A DNA stretch of 64,000 bases from Lysobacter sp. K5869 (GCF_018847975.1 NZ_CP072597.1:5247001-5311000); one strand, 5' to 3'. Counted from the first letter of the stretch, positions 37,301-45,705 are shown. Program-made: numbers and translations. Notes: generated by a model from the letters alone, not told the origin.

Positions 37301-38710
37301 GTTGTCTTCGGGCGTGTTGACGCCGACGCGCATCATCGCGTCGAGCAGCGCGTCGGGCGTTTCCGGCAGCCCGTCCACGGCGTAGCCCTGCGCGCGCATC
37401 GCGCGCAGGATGCCGTGCAACGAGGCCGGCACGTCGAGGTTGTCGGCGCCGATGTTCTGCCGGCCCGGCGGGTGGTTGTAGTAGATCAGCGCGATCTTGC
37501 GCTGCGCCGGCGGCGTCTCGCGCAGATGCCGCCAACGCAGCGCGCGCTCGACCAATGCGTCGATCTCCGGCGCCAGCGCTTGCGGCCGTTGCAGGCGCAC
37601 GCCGGTGAGCGGGTCGATGCGGGCCGGGCCGGCCGCGGCCAGCACCATCGGCTGGCTGCTGCCTTGCAGTTCCGACATCGCCACGCGGTACTGCACGCTG
37701 GAGATCGGCAAGCCGTCGCCGGACAAGCGCCACTGCGCCGCGCTGCGGTCGAGCATGCGGATCGCCTTGAACACCGGCACATCGAGCTTGGCGATCGCGG
37801 TGCTGGCGGCGTCGCGGCCTTCGGCGGCGCCGACGACGAAATCCTGCAGCACGACCAAGCCCGCCAGCGGTTGCGCGCCGAGCAAGGCGGGCAAGCGCTG
37901 CACCGCGTCCAGCGAGGCCTCGCCCCAGCGCGCGTACAGGCCCAGGCAGGCCAGCCCGCGCGCCTGCGCCCGCGCGCACAGCGCGTCGCCGGCGACGGTG
38001 TCGGCGTTGTTGAGGTCGAGCACGGCCAGCAGCGGCCGCGCGTCGGCGGCCGGCGCGTTCACCACCGTGCCGTTCTGGCGCAGGATCAGATCCGGTTGCG
38101 GCTGCGCTTTCGGCACCGCGCCGCCGTCGAGCAGGAAGCGCAGCGCGCGGCGCAGGTTGTCCTGCCCGCCTTCGCGCCACAGCGCGCGCACGTCCAGCCA
38201 TTCGCTGGCGAAGGCGTCGGCGCGGGCGCGCGCCAGCAGCGCCGGCGGCGGCGCATCGGCGGTGAGTTGGCCGAGTTCGTTCTGGGTCAACGCGCGCAGG
38301 TCGCGGCGCTCGTCGTAGCTGGCGTAGGCCAAGCCGCTTTCGCCGTGGAAGGCGTACAGGCGGCGCGGGCCATGGCCTTGCCGGCGCAGGCGTTGCGCGG
38401 TTTCGCGCAGGCGCACGCCTTGCTCGCCGAACAGCGCTACCGCGATCACCGCGTCGCTGCCGGCGACGAGTTGCTGCAGCTGCGCCTTGTCCAGCGCTTC
38501 GAGTTGCTGCGGCGTGCGCAGCACGATGCGGTCGCCGCTGCGCGCGGCCAACACCGCTTGCGCCGCCTCGGCCGTTTCCGGCGCCGCGCGTTCGGACACC
38601 ACGCCGAGCACCGTCGCCGCTTGCGCGGATGTCGTCGACACCGCCGTCAGCGCGGCCGCGAGCGCGCACCGTTTCCACCAAGCTTTCACCGCCGCACGCA
38701 CACGCCGCAT
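34301..38710 (-). CDS. Periplasmic, membrane-anchored CobN/ChlH-like chelatase
   Basis: 1469 residues. The ATG at 38710 opens a signal peptide that ends TTSAQA (about 31). The long body is CobN/magnesium-chelatase H-like: IALIYYNHPPGRQNIGADNL, VLPGLRLGNVFIGPQPPRGW, HVGRHSTYEFLPGKAVGL, GLHVFGQAWEP, RRDVIVTTSGLFRDLYPNL, TYHGRASHLYGLLDNNDAFD and HDWAWDEVQSVYLDD. A Pro/Ala linker (about 1395-1440) precedes a C-terminal helix (IPAAIVGLLVLALIGFGL). Cytosolic CobN has neither signal nor anchor, so this version should act in the periplasm, inserting or removing a metal in a corrinoid or porphyrin. HmuS of Bacteroidetes heme loci has a comparable make-up. A cobalamin riboswitch precedes it; the ExbB- and ExbD-like genes follow. 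Confidence 0.88.
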   Translation of the reverse strand: MRRVRAAVKAWWKRCALAAALTAVSTTSAQAATVLGVVSERAAPETAEAAQAVLAARSGDRIVLRTPQQLEALDKAQLQQLVAGSDAVIAVALFGEQGVRLRETAQRLRRQGHGPRRLYAFHGESGLAYASYDERRDLRALTQNELGQLTADAPPPALLARARADAFASEWLDVRALWREGGQDNLRRALRFLLDGGAVPKAQPQPDLILRQNGTVVNAPAADARPLLAVLDLNNADTVAGDALCARAQARGLACLGLYARWGEASLDAVQRLPALLGAQPLAGLVVLQDFVVGAAEGRDAASTAIAKLDVPVFKAIRMLDRSAAQWRLSGDGLPISSVQYRVAMSELQGSSQPMVLAAAGPARIDPLTGVRLQRPQALAPEIDALVERALRWRHLRETPPAQRKIALIYYNHPPGRQNIGADNLDVPASLHGILRAMRAQGYAVDGLPETPDALLDAMMRVGVNTPEDNGELAALAQHAQTMSGDDYRRWFATLPESVRGEVSDGPLARLRAQVALARAAHETELGERRVREAERELLHLLEGIDHPSRDAALAKFRGLIDAHLRCLKSETDEAACAEADAAQAALQALNIPGLRGWGAAPGKVMTHGDAVVLPGLRLGNVFIGPQPPRGWEVDEELLHANTQIPPPHQYLAYYHWLRDVFRADAIVHVGRHSTYEFLPGKAVGLASDDYSRLIAGDVPGVYPYIVDGVGEGTQAKRRGLAVMVDHLTPPLAATALYDRLLTLRQLVESFESSTSEPLRAQAAAQMREQVEALQLRAELEASMADVLKVRGIGFEQTDDDLLAHEIGHYLTKLQEKFMPHGLHVFGQAWEPQQLDTMLDSMRGLGEREVLRDKLKASPPAEMAALLHGLDGGFVLPGKGNDPLRAPESLPTGRNFHGLDGDVLPSPLAQRLGAEQAARVLAQSGGGSGSEAVVLWASDAVRDEGVMVGFSLALMGVQPRWNARGIVQGLELKPMPAGQTRRDVIVTTSGLFRDLYPNLVVLLDRGGRMALAASAQRLRKQRPELGPALDAALAPLGEQLQTGDEPIDGNGVAREWVQRTDALRGQGLEIAAAGREAAWRIFGDAPGAYGAGVNRLTERSGAWRDRGQIGRAYLNRMGHAYGLDADGIAAHRAFETGLRSVARTYHGRASHLYGLLDNNDAFDYFGGLSLAAETLTGRVPQAQVLYNADADRADVEPLEAALLREFRGRYLNPQWIRPLMRHGYAGARTMSQEFLENLWGWQVTRPDVIHDWAWDEVQSVYLDDKHKLGVNDFLSRGHAQQAKAHMLALMLVAAHKGFWHTPEANVRRLGGELTELVARNGLPGSGHAAPDHPMWAWLRPKLLPAAQAQLDEVLARARGERGAVSTFARGAAERARIERAAVRAEREAQAPAQPEPAPARAPAKPVAARPAAAKPAVAAAAPPRAERVSELTRMAPAELARRHPIPAAIVGLLVLALIGFGLRRGLTAR

Positions 38711-38844
38711 CGCCGACCTCGCTGTGCGCACGCCCTGTGCGCATCGATGGATGGGATGGACGCGTGGAAAGGATGTCGGGCACGAACGGCGCGAAACGCA
38801 GCGACCGGCGCGCGACGCCGCCCTCCGCAACGTCCACCGCGAAC

Positions 38845-39050
38845 GCATCGGCCGGTCTCCGGGCTCGCGGGGGCCGGACCGTCGATGCGATCCGGCAGCC
38901 TCGGCGCCTTCCCGGAGAGAGTTCTCCAGTGGCTGTATGCCGAGGTTTCGCCCGCCTACCGTTGCAGGGGCAGCGCCGGAATGGCGTGCAGTCGAACTGC
39001 GCGCGCACCGGCTTCCCGTTTAACCGCGCCGCCGGACGGCGGTGCGGCAC
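38845..39050 (-). ncRNA. Cobalamin riboswitch
   Basis: Read on the minus strand, the conserved elements occur in order: GGTTAAACGGGAAGCCGGTG (39025-39006), GCTGCCCCTGCAACGGTA (38974-38957), CAGCCACTGG (38935-38926), GGGAAGGCGCCGAGG, and the B12 box GAGCCCGGAGACCGGCC (38866-38850). Length, order and spacing match the AdoCbl class. It ends about 135 nt before the CobN-like start and should repress that operon when cobalamin is plentiful. Confidence 0.95.
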
Positions 39051-39059
39051 CTGATGCAA

Positions 39060-39341
39060 AGCCGGCGCAATCTAGCACAGGCGTGCGTGCGCGGGGTCGG
39101 CGTTGCGACGGGCGGCGGGGTATGGAGAGGTCGCGGGTGGAATGAAGGTTGCGCCGCGAGCGGCCACTCCGCGGTCGCAGCTTGCGCAGCTCCTACAGGG
39201 GCTCCGGCTGCTACGCGATCTGACTGTAGGAGCGGCGTGAGCCGCGACCGCGTCACTGCGCTTACTACGCGACCGGCCACCCTCGGTCGCAGCTTACGCA
39301 GCTCCTACAGGGGGCTTCGGCCGGTTCGGCGCGCGCCGGGC
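39060..39341. repeat. REP-like family 1 elements (three copies)
   Basis: Elements near 39173-39200 (CGCAGCTTGCGCAGCTCCTAC), 39226-39250 (TGTAGGAGCGGCGTGAGCC) and 39285-39312. They fill the gap between the riboswitch promoter and the thioesterase stop. No gene is seen. Confidence 0.75.
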
Positions 39342-39839
39342 TCAACCTTCGTGCACGTAGCGCTCGACCGTGGCCTCGATGCCCTTGCTCAATTCCATGA
39401 TCTTGAGCGCGTACTCCGCCAGGCGCTTGTCGTCTTCGGTGACCGGCGTCCACGGCGGCACCGGCGTGGGCTTGCCTTCGACGGTGTCCATCGCCACGAA
39501 CACGATCACGCAATGCGTGCACAGGCGCTCTTCGGATTCGCCGTCGTCCAGGCCCGGGTCGCGCGCCTTGACGTCGACGGCGAAGTGCATGCTGCTGGTG
39601 CCGGTGTGGATCAGCTTGGTGTGCACGGTGACCAGATCGCTGATCCGGATCGGCGCGACGAAACGGATGCCGCCGACCGCGACGGTGACGCTGTACTTGC
39701 CGCTCCAGCCGACCGCGGCGGCGTAGCCGGCCTGATCGATCCACTTCATCACCATGCCGCCGTGGACCTTGCCGCCGTAGTTGACGTCGGTGGGCTGGGC
39801 GAGGAAACGCAGGTTCAATTCGCGTTGCTGGCCTTTCAT
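39342..39839 (-). CDS. Acyl-CoA thioesterase (hotdog fold)
   Basis: 165 residues, a single hotdog domain of the YciA/BACH-type thioesterases. Seen: LRFLAQPTDVNYGGKVHGGMVMKW at the N-terminus, the family's active-site region (N-x-x-G-x-x-x-G-G), then VAVGGIRFVAPIRISDLV and THCVIVFVAMD. It would release free acids from acyl-CoA in the cytoplasm. The ATG overlaps the stop of the FMN reductase gene (ATGA). Chain-length preference is not visible. Confidence 0.88.
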   Translation of the reverse strand: MKGQQRELNLRFLAQPTDVNYGGKVHGGMVMKWIDQAGYAAAVGWSGKYSVTVAVGGIRFVAPIRISDLVTVHTKLIHTGTSSMHFAVDVKARDPGLDDGESEERLCTHCVIVFVAMDTVEGKPTPVPPWTPVTEDDKRLAEYALKIMELSKGIEATVERYVHEG

Positions 39840-40438
39840 GCGTGGGCTCCCTGAACGCGCAGGTGGCGGACGACGGCGGCGCCGACGCGGTGCACGGCTT
39901 CGCGCTGGCGTTCGTCGGCGAGTTCGCCGTAATCGTACAGCTTGTCGCCGGCCTGACCGACCGCGACCTGCTGCGGCACCACGATCAGCCCGAGCTTGGC
40001 CAGCGCGTCGCGCAGCACCAGCAGCGAGCGCAGCCCGCCCAGCGGCCCCGGCGAGGCCGAGACGATGCCGGCGACCTTGTCGGCGAACAGCGTGGTGCCC
40101 GAGCGGCCGTCCGGGAGCGGGCGCGAGATCCAGTCGAGGGTGTTCTTGACCAGCGCCGGCATCGAACCGTTGTACTCGGGCGTGGAGATCAGCAGGCCGT
40201 CGTGCTGCGCCATCAGTTCCTGCAGGCGGCGCGCGTTCTCGGGCATGGCCTCGGCCTCGATGTCGCCGTCGTAGACCGGCAGCGAGTAATCGCGCAGCTC
40301 GATCAGGCTGACGTCGGCGCCGGCGGCGCGCGCGCCCTCGGCCAGCACCGGGATCAGGCGGCGGTTGTAGGAACCCGAGCGCAGGCTGCCGGCGAAGGCG
40401 AGCAGGCGCGGGGGCGAGGCGGTGAGGCTGGCGGACAT
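39836..40438 (-). CDS. NADPH-dependent FMN reductase
   Basis: 200 residues with a flavodoxin-like fold. The FMN phosphate loop is AGSLRSGSYNRRL; the second flavin motif is STPEYNGSMPALVKNTLDW; then ASPGPLGGLRS. It belongs to the chromate/quinone reductase-like group of NADPH-dependent FMN reductases that reduce quinones, chromate or azo dyes in the cytoplasm. It is coupled to the downstream thioesterase by a 4-bp overlap. The physiological substrate is unknown. Confidence 0.9.
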   Translation of the reverse strand: MSASLTASPPRLLAFAGSLRSGSYNRRLIPVLAEGARAAGADVSLIELRDYSLPVYDGDIEAEAMPENARRLQELMAQHDGLLISTPEYNGSMPALVKNTLDWISRPLPDGRSGTTLFADKVAGIVSASPGPLGGLRSLLVLRDALAKLGLIVVPQQVAVGQAGDKLYDYGELADERQREAVHRVGAAVVRHLRVQGAHA

Positions 40439-40528
40439 CGGCGAACTCCGTGGGCTGGCGCTGCGGATTATGCGCGAGCGGCCCGCGGATCGCGCACGTC
40501 CTTCGCTCACGCCCGCCCGCCCCACAAA

Positions 40529-40559
40529 CGAAAACCCCGGCCGCGGCCGGGGTTTTCGC
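40529..40559 (-). terminator. Bidirectional terminator between M16 genes and FMN reductase
   Basis: CGAAAACCCCGGCC-GC-GGCCGGGGTTTTCG is a long perfect inverted repeat with T-runs on both strands, 23 bp past the M16 stop. Confidence 0.88.
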
Positions 40560-40581
40560 CGAAACGGCGCGTCGCGCCGGC

Positions 40582-42003
40582 TCACTTCTCCTGCTTGAAC
40601 TCGCCGAACTCCTTGAGCTGCGATTCCACCGCCTTGTAGTCGCCGACCACGATGATCGACTGGTCCTTGGCGGCGTAGTACTTCTTCGCCATCGCCTGCA
40701 CCTGGGCGGCGTCGACCGCGCGGATCTTCGGCACGTACTCGCCGAGGAATTCCGCCGGCAAACCGATCAGCCAGTTGGTGGCGAGGCTGGAAGCGACCGA
40801 GCCCTGCTGCTGGTTGTTGATCAGATAACCGCCGGCGACGTAGCGCTTGGTGTCTTCGAGTTCCTGCGCCGGCACCGGGTAGTCGTTGAGGCGGCCGAAT
40901 TCGTAGATGAATTCGCCCAGCGAGGCGCCGGTGACTTCGTTGCGCACGTCGGCCGCGGCCTGCACCGCGCCGCCGGCGCGCATCGCGCTGATGCCGCCGC
41001 GCGCGCCGTAGGTGTAGCCCTTGTCCTCGCGCAGGTTCTGCATCAAGCGGCTGCTGAAGCCGCCGCCGAGAACGATGCCGGCCAGTTGCGCCGGCACGTA
41101 GTCGGGGCTGGTGGCGGCGAGGCCGGGACGGCCCAGGCGCACCGCCGACTGCACGCTGCCGTCGCGCTGGACGAAGATGCGCTGCACGGGCGCGCTGGTG
41201 CGCGCCGGCGCGGCGTCGGCGACCGGCTCGCCGCTGGCCTTCCAGCCGCCGAACGCCGCTTCGGCGAGCTTGAAGCCCTGCTCGGCGGAGATGCGGCCGG
41301 CGATCACCAGCAGCGCGCGGTCGGGACGGAAGCGGCGCGCGTGTTCGGCGCGGACTTTCTCGGCGGTGACCGCGTTGATCGAGGCTTCGGTGAGCTGGGT
41401 GCGGGCGTAGGGATGATCGCCGTACACCGCCGCCGACAGCGCGCGCGTGGCCTTGTACGCGGGCTGCGCCTGCGAGACTTTCAGGCTCTGCAGCGCGTTG
41501 GTCTTGGCCAGTTGCACTTCGGCGTCGGGGAAGCTCGGGGTCTGCGCGACTTCGGCGATCAGCTGCAGCATCGGCGCGGCCTGCGAGGCCAGCGCGTCGC
41601 CGCTCAGGGCCACGCCGTCGTTGAGCGCGCTGGCGCCGATGGTGCCGCCGTAGCCCTGCGCGGCCTCGGCCACGGCCTTGGCGTCGCGCTTGGCGGTGCC
41701 TTCCACCAGCAAGCCGGCGTAGAGCGAGGCGAAGCCGGGCGCATCGCTCGGGTCGGCGGTGTGGCCGGCGTTGCGCACGGTCAACACGTAGTCGACGCGC
41801 GGCAGGCCCTGGCGCGGCACCACCCACACTTCCAGACCGTTGGCGAGGGTCTTGCGGGCGATCTGCGGCACCGGCAGCGGCTTGTCGGCGGCCAGCGGCG
41901 GCAGGCGTTCGGGCAGCGCGACCGACGCGGCGTCGGCGGCGCCGGCGCCCAGGCTCAAGATCAGCGCGAGCGACAGCGCGAGAGGGTTGTTCTTCAGGCT
42001 CAT
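40582..42003 (-). CDS. M16 family peptidase-like subunit lacking the zinc motif
   Basis: 473 residues with a signal peptide (LALSLALILSLGAGAADA). Two pitrilysin-like halves are visible, but at the place of the HxxEH motif the sequence reads GHTADPSDAPGFASLYAGLL, so it cannot bind catalytic zinc. The second half has the R/Y pair region (SRLMQNLREDKGYTYGA) that M16 partner subunits use for substrate binding. It lies 13 bp downstream of the catalytic M16 gene; the two should form a heterodimeric periplasmic peptidase. Confidence 0.92.
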   Translation of the reverse strand: MSLKNNPLALSLALILSLGAGAADAASVALPERLPPLAADKPLPVPQIARKTLANGLEVWVVPRQGLPRVDYVLTVRNAGHTADPSDAPGFASLYAGLLVEGTAKRDAKAVAEAAQGYGGTIGASALNDGVALSGDALASQAAPMLQLIAEVAQTPSFPDAEVQLAKTNALQSLKVSQAQPAYKATRALSAAVYGDHPYARTQLTEASINAVTAEKVRAEHARRFRPDRALLVIAGRISAEQGFKLAEAAFGGWKASGEPVADAAPARTSAPVQRIFVQRDGSVQSAVRLGRPGLAATSPDYVPAQLAGIVLGGGFSSRLMQNLREDKGYTYGARGGISAMRAGGAVQAAADVRNEVTGASLGEFIYEFGRLNDYPVPAQELEDTKRYVAGGYLINNQQQGSVASSLATNWLIGLPAEFLGEYVPKIRAVDAAQVQAMAKKYYAAKDQSIIVVGDYKAVESQLKEFGEFKQEK

Positions 42004-42016
42004 GGCGTCGCTCTCC

Positions 42017-43432
42017 TCAGTTCTTCGCCGGCGCGGCGGCGGGCGCGGCGGCAGCGGCGGGCGCCGGGCCGAGCGCGGCCGGGCGGCGGTCGATGACGGT
42101 GCGGTTGGCGCGGGTCAGATAGGTCTTGGCCACGCGCTGCAAATCGGCCGAGGTCACGCCTTCGATCAGCCCGGGAATCTTGTTGACCGCGTTGGCGTCG
42201 CCCCACAGCGTCTGCATCAGCGCCAGGGTGTCGGCGCGCTGGATGAAGGCGTCGAGGCTGTTGTACCAATCGGCCAGCATCTTGGTCTTGACCCGCTTGA
42301 GCGTGGCCGCGTCGACGCCGTTCTGGGCGATCTTCGCCACTTCCTCGTCGATCACCGCCAGCACCGCGTCGGCGCTGCTGTCGGGCTTGTACAGCGCGAA
42401 CAAGGTGTAGAGCGTGGGGCCGTTGTAGTTCCAGGCGTCGCCCAGGCCGTACAGCGGCTCGACGTTGATCGCGATCTGGCGCTGCTTGACCAGCGCCTGA
42501 TACAGGCGCGAGGCGTCGTCGCCGGCGAGCACGCTGCCGAGCACCGCCATCGGCGCCTGGTCGCGGCTGCCGCGCGCGGGCATCTTCCAGCCGGCGGCGA
42601 TCGCCGGCACCTGCGCCAGCGCGTCGGTCTGGACGATGCGCTTCTCGGCGGCGTTCAGGCCTTCGGCGTAATCCGGCGGCGGCGGCGTCGGGCGGCCGGC
42701 GACCGCGCCGAAGTACTTGTCGGCCAGGGCGAAGGCCTCGGCCGGCTCGATGTCGCCGGCGATGCCGACCACGGCGTTGTTGGGGCCGTAGTAATCGCGA
42801 TGGAACGACTGCACGTCGGCGAGGCTGGCGTTTTCCAGATCCTGGAAGCTGCCGTAGCCGTCGTGGTTGTTCTCCCACTTCTCGAACGCGTATTGGCCGA
42901 TGTCGATCCACATGAAGCCGCCGTAGGGCTTGTTCTTCACGTTGACCCGGATCTCTTCCTTGACCACGTCCTGTTGGTTCTTCAGCGTGGTCGGGTTGAA
43001 GTCCAGGGTCTTCATGCGGTCGGCTTCCAACCACAGGATGCGCTCGAGCGCGGACACCGGCGCGACTTCGATGTAGTTGGTGTAGTCCGGGCGGGTCGAG
43101 CCGTTGTTGCGGCCGCCGCCGCCGCTGATGACCTTGTCGAACACGCCCTTGCGCGCGGTCGGGGTGCCCTGGAACATCAGGTGTTCGAACAGATGGGCGA
43201 AGCCGGTGCGGTTCTTCGGCTCCAGCCGCATGCCGACGTGATAGACCACGCTGACGCCGACGGTCGGCGAGCTGTGATCGGGCGATACGACCACGGTCAG
43301 TCCGTTGTCGAGTTTCTTGACCGCCACCGGCAACTGCCAACGGTCGCTCTCGGCGGCGGACGCGGTCGCGAACGCAGCGGAGGCGAGCGTGGTCAGGCCG
43401 GCGAGCAGCACGCAGAGGTGACGCTTGCGCAT
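42017..43432 (-). CDS. M16 family zinc peptidase, catalytic subunit
   Basis: 471 residues. Signal peptide MRKRHLCVLLAGLTTLASAAFA. The inverted zinc motif HLFEH is at 80-84, with the distal Glu expected in VKEEIRVNVKNKPYG. The family features NNGSTRPDYTNYIEVAP and FHRDYYGPNNAVVGIAGDI follow. The C-terminus is Ala/Pro-rich. It degrades peptides in the periplasm together with the inactive partner encoded next. The internal ATG at 43432 was chosen because it begins the signal peptide. Confidence 0.93.
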   Translation of the reverse strand: MRKRHLCVLLAGLTTLASAAFATASAAESDRWQLPVAVKKLDNGLTVVVSPDHSSPTVGVSVVYHVGMRLEPKNRTGFAHLFEHLMFQGTPTARKGVFDKVISGGGGRNNGSTRPDYTNYIEVAPVSALERILWLEADRMKTLDFNPTTLKNQQDVVKEEIRVNVKNKPYGGFMWIDIGQYAFEKWENNHDGYGSFQDLENASLADVQSFHRDYYGPNNAVVGIAGDIEPAEAFALADKYFGAVAGRPTPPPPDYAEGLNAAEKRIVQTDALAQVPAIAAGWKMPARGSRDQAPMAVLGSVLAGDDASRLYQALVKQRQIAINVEPLYGLGDAWNYNGPTLYTLFALYKPDSSADAVLAVIDEEVAKIAQNGVDAATLKRVKTKMLADWYNSLDAFIQRADTLALMQTLWGDANAVNKIPGLIEGVTSADLQRVAKTYLTRANRTVIDRRPAALGPAPAAAAAPAAAPAKN

Positions 43433-43616
43433 GGAGGGCTCCCTGTCCTGTCGTGGTGAACCGCGCCGGCGAAACGCGGGCGCAGCATCGCGCAGACTAA
43501 CCCGAGCCGGGGCCGCCGGTGCGGGTCGGAAGTCACGTGGGGAGATCGCCGCCGCTGGCCGTTGCGGCGCCGATCGCCGACACTGTGCGCCTGCCTTCCC
43601 CGCCGTGCCGATCCCG

Positions 43617-44105
43617 ATGCCGTACACCCCGATCGTAGCCACCCTGGGCTACGTGATTTCGCCCGATGGCCGTCAGGTCCTGATGGTCCACCGCAACGCC
43701 CGACCCGACGACCACCAGCTCGGCAAGTACAACGGCCTGGGCGGCAAGCTCGAGCCCGACGAGGACGTGCTGGCCGGCATGCGCCGCGAGATCCGCGAGG
43801 AAGCCGGGATCGAATGCACTCAGCTGCAGTTGCGCGGCACCATCAGCTGGCCCGGCTTCGGCAAGCGCGGCGAGGACTGGCTCGGCTTCGTGTTCGTGGT
43901 CACCGCGTTCGAGGGCGAGGCCTACACCAGCAATCCCGAAGGCACGCTGGAGTGGGTCGCTATCGACCGCCTGCACGAATTGCCGATGTGGGAAGGCGAC
44001 CGCGAATTCCTGCCGCTGGTGTTCGACCGCGACCCGCGGCCGTTCCACGGGGTGATGCCGTATCGCGAAGGGCGGATGGTGTCGTGGAAGTATTCGCGGG
44101 TGTGA
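43617..44105 (+). CDS. Nudix hydrolase (MutT/8-oxo-dGTPase-like)
   Basis: 162 residues. The Nudix box spans residues 42-65 (GGKLEPDEDVLAGMRREI followed by REEAGI), with all catalytic Glu present. Near it are VLMVHRNARPDDHQLGKYNG and FHGVMPYREGRMVSWKYSRV, which resemble bacterial 8-oxo-dGTP diphosphatases and YtkD/MTH1-like proteins. It would clean oxidised nucleotides in the cytoplasm. ATG at 43617 was chosen; a GTG four codons earlier is possible. It is divergent from the M16 operon. Confidence 0.9.
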   Translation: MPYTPIVATLGYVISPDGRQVLMVHRNARPDDHQLGKYNGLGGKLEPDEDVLAGMRREIREEAGIECTQLQLRGTISWPGFGKRGEDWLGFVFVVTAFEGEAYTSNPEGTLEWVAIDRLHELPMWEGDREFLPLVFDRDPRPFHGVMPYREGRMVSWKYSRV

Positions 44106-44204
44106 GCGGCGCCGTGGGCGCGGCGATCTGAGCCGCGGCGGCGCCCAGGGCTCCGAGAAGCCCAGAGTCCGAGCCTAGCGGCCGATCGCATCGGCCGCGC
44201 GCGC

Positions 44205-45527
44205 TCAGGCCTTGCCTTCCTCGATCCCGACGTCGGTCGGCGCCGCCTCGTACACCTCGCGGTCGAGCAAGCCGGTCTCCTTCGCCACCAGCACCGGCAC
44301 CAGCATCTGCCCGGTCACGTTGGTCATCGTGCGCATCATGTCGAGCACGCGGTCGATGGCGTAGAGGTAGCCGATGGTTTCCAGCGGCAAACCGGCGGCG
44401 CTGAGCACCACGGTGGCCATGATCACCGCGGTGCCGGGGACGCCGGCGGTGCCGAAGCTGCCGAGCACCGAGGCGATCAGCACGATGAAGTACTGGTCGG
44501 CGGTCAGCGGCGTGCCGGTGTATTGCGCGATGAACACCGCGCACAGCGCCGGATAGATCGCGCCGCAGCCGTCCATCTTGATGCTCGCGCCCAAGGGCGA
44601 AGCGAACGCCGCGTAGTCCTTGTTGACGCCGAGGTTATGGGTGATCGAGCGCATCGCCACCGGCATCGCGGCGAAGCTCGACGAGCTCACGAACGCCACC
44701 TGCATGCCGGGCGCGGCGCCGCGGAAGAACTTCAGCGGGTTGAGGCCGTGCGCCAGCAGCAGCGCGCTGTAGACCACGACGATGTGGAACGCGCAGGCCA
44801 CGTACAGCGCCAGCACGAAATTGCCCAGCGGCAGCAGCTTCTCGAAGCCGTAGGCGCCGACCAGCGCGGCGATCAGGCCAAAGGTGCCGATCGGCGTGAC
44901 TTCCAGGACGAAGCGGGTGACCTGGATCATCAGGTCGCTGGCCTCGCCGACCAGCTTGCGCACGCCGGCGACCTTGTCGCCGAGCTTGACCATCGCGAAG
45001 CCGAGCAGGCCGGCGAAGAAGATCACCGGCAGGATCGAGCCCTTGCCCACCGCCAGCACGGTCTCGCCGGCGGCGTTCTTGGTCGTGCCGATGCCGGTCA
45101 GGGCGTAGAACGGATTGCTCGGCACCACGTCGAGCAGCACCTTGGTCACGCTGGGCACGTCGCGCGGCTTGTACGCCGAGTCCATCGCCAGCCCGATCAC
45201 GCCGGTGCCGGGCTGCAGGATCGTGCCGACCGCCAGGCCCACCGCCACCGCCAATACCGCGGTGATCGCGAACCACAAGAAAGTGCGGCCGCCGAGCGCG
45301 GCGATGGATTTCTGCCCGTGCAGCGAGGCCACCGCGTTGATCACCGCGAAGAACACCAGCGGCACCGCGATCATCTTGATCAGGGTGACGTAGAGATCGC
45401 CGAGCGGCCCGAACCAGGTTTCCGCCGCCGGCCCCAGCGCCCAGCCGGCCAGCGCGCCGAGGACGAAGCCGCCGACCACGCGTTGCCAGAACGGGATGCG
45501 GAACCAGGCGGAGAACAAGGCGGTCAT
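44205..45527 (-). CDS. Dicarboxylate/amino acid:cation symporter (DAACS family)
   Basis: 440 residues with about eight membrane helices plus two re-entrant loops. Diagnostic motifs: SSSSFAAMPVAMRS (serine-rich loop HP1), MDGCGAIYPALCAVFIAQ (helix 7), and SFGTAGVPGTAVIMATVVL (HP2). It uses cation gradients to import glutamate, aspartate or C4-dicarboxylates across the inner membrane. MDGCGAI replaces the more usual MDGTAL, so the substrate cannot be fixed. It is a single gene with no adjacent two-component system. Confidence 0.93.
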   Translation of the reverse strand: MTALFSAWFRIPFWQRVVGGFVLGALAGWALGPAAETWFGPLGDLYVTLIKMIAVPLVFFAVINAVASLHGQKSIAALGGRTFLWFAITAVLAVAVGLAVGTILQPGTGVIGLAMDSAYKPRDVPSVTKVLLDVVPSNPFYALTGIGTTKNAAGETVLAVGKGSILPVIFFAGLLGFAMVKLGDKVAGVRKLVGEASDLMIQVTRFVLEVTPIGTFGLIAALVGAYGFEKLLPLGNFVLALYVACAFHIVVVYSALLLAHGLNPLKFFRGAAPGMQVAFVSSSSFAAMPVAMRSITHNLGVNKDYAAFASPLGASIKMDGCGAIYPALCAVFIAQYTGTPLTADQYFIVLIASVLGSFGTAGVPGTAVIMATVVLSAAGLPLETIGYLYAIDRVLDMMRTMTNVTGQMLVPVLVAKETGLLDREVYEAAPTDVGIEEGKA

Positions 45528-45705
45528 CGCGGGCTACCGGAGTCGAGGGTGGCGGGAAGGGCGCGCCGTCAGCGCGGGACGGGCCCGGGGGACGACACGA
45601 TAAACAGCTTGAACCGCGCGCCGGCTAATCCAAGTGCATAAGCGCGCAACCAAACGTCATGACTGTGAGCCGCATCGGCAAAATCGCGCGAGGACGCCGC
45701 GGCGC

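Noticed and set aside
34241..39145. A 1634-codon plus-strand open frame opposite the CobN-like gene
   Set aside because: It mirrors the minus-strand gene, is rich in Arg, Gln, Ala and His without any family motif, and crosses the riboswitch. It is a GC-rich shadow frame.
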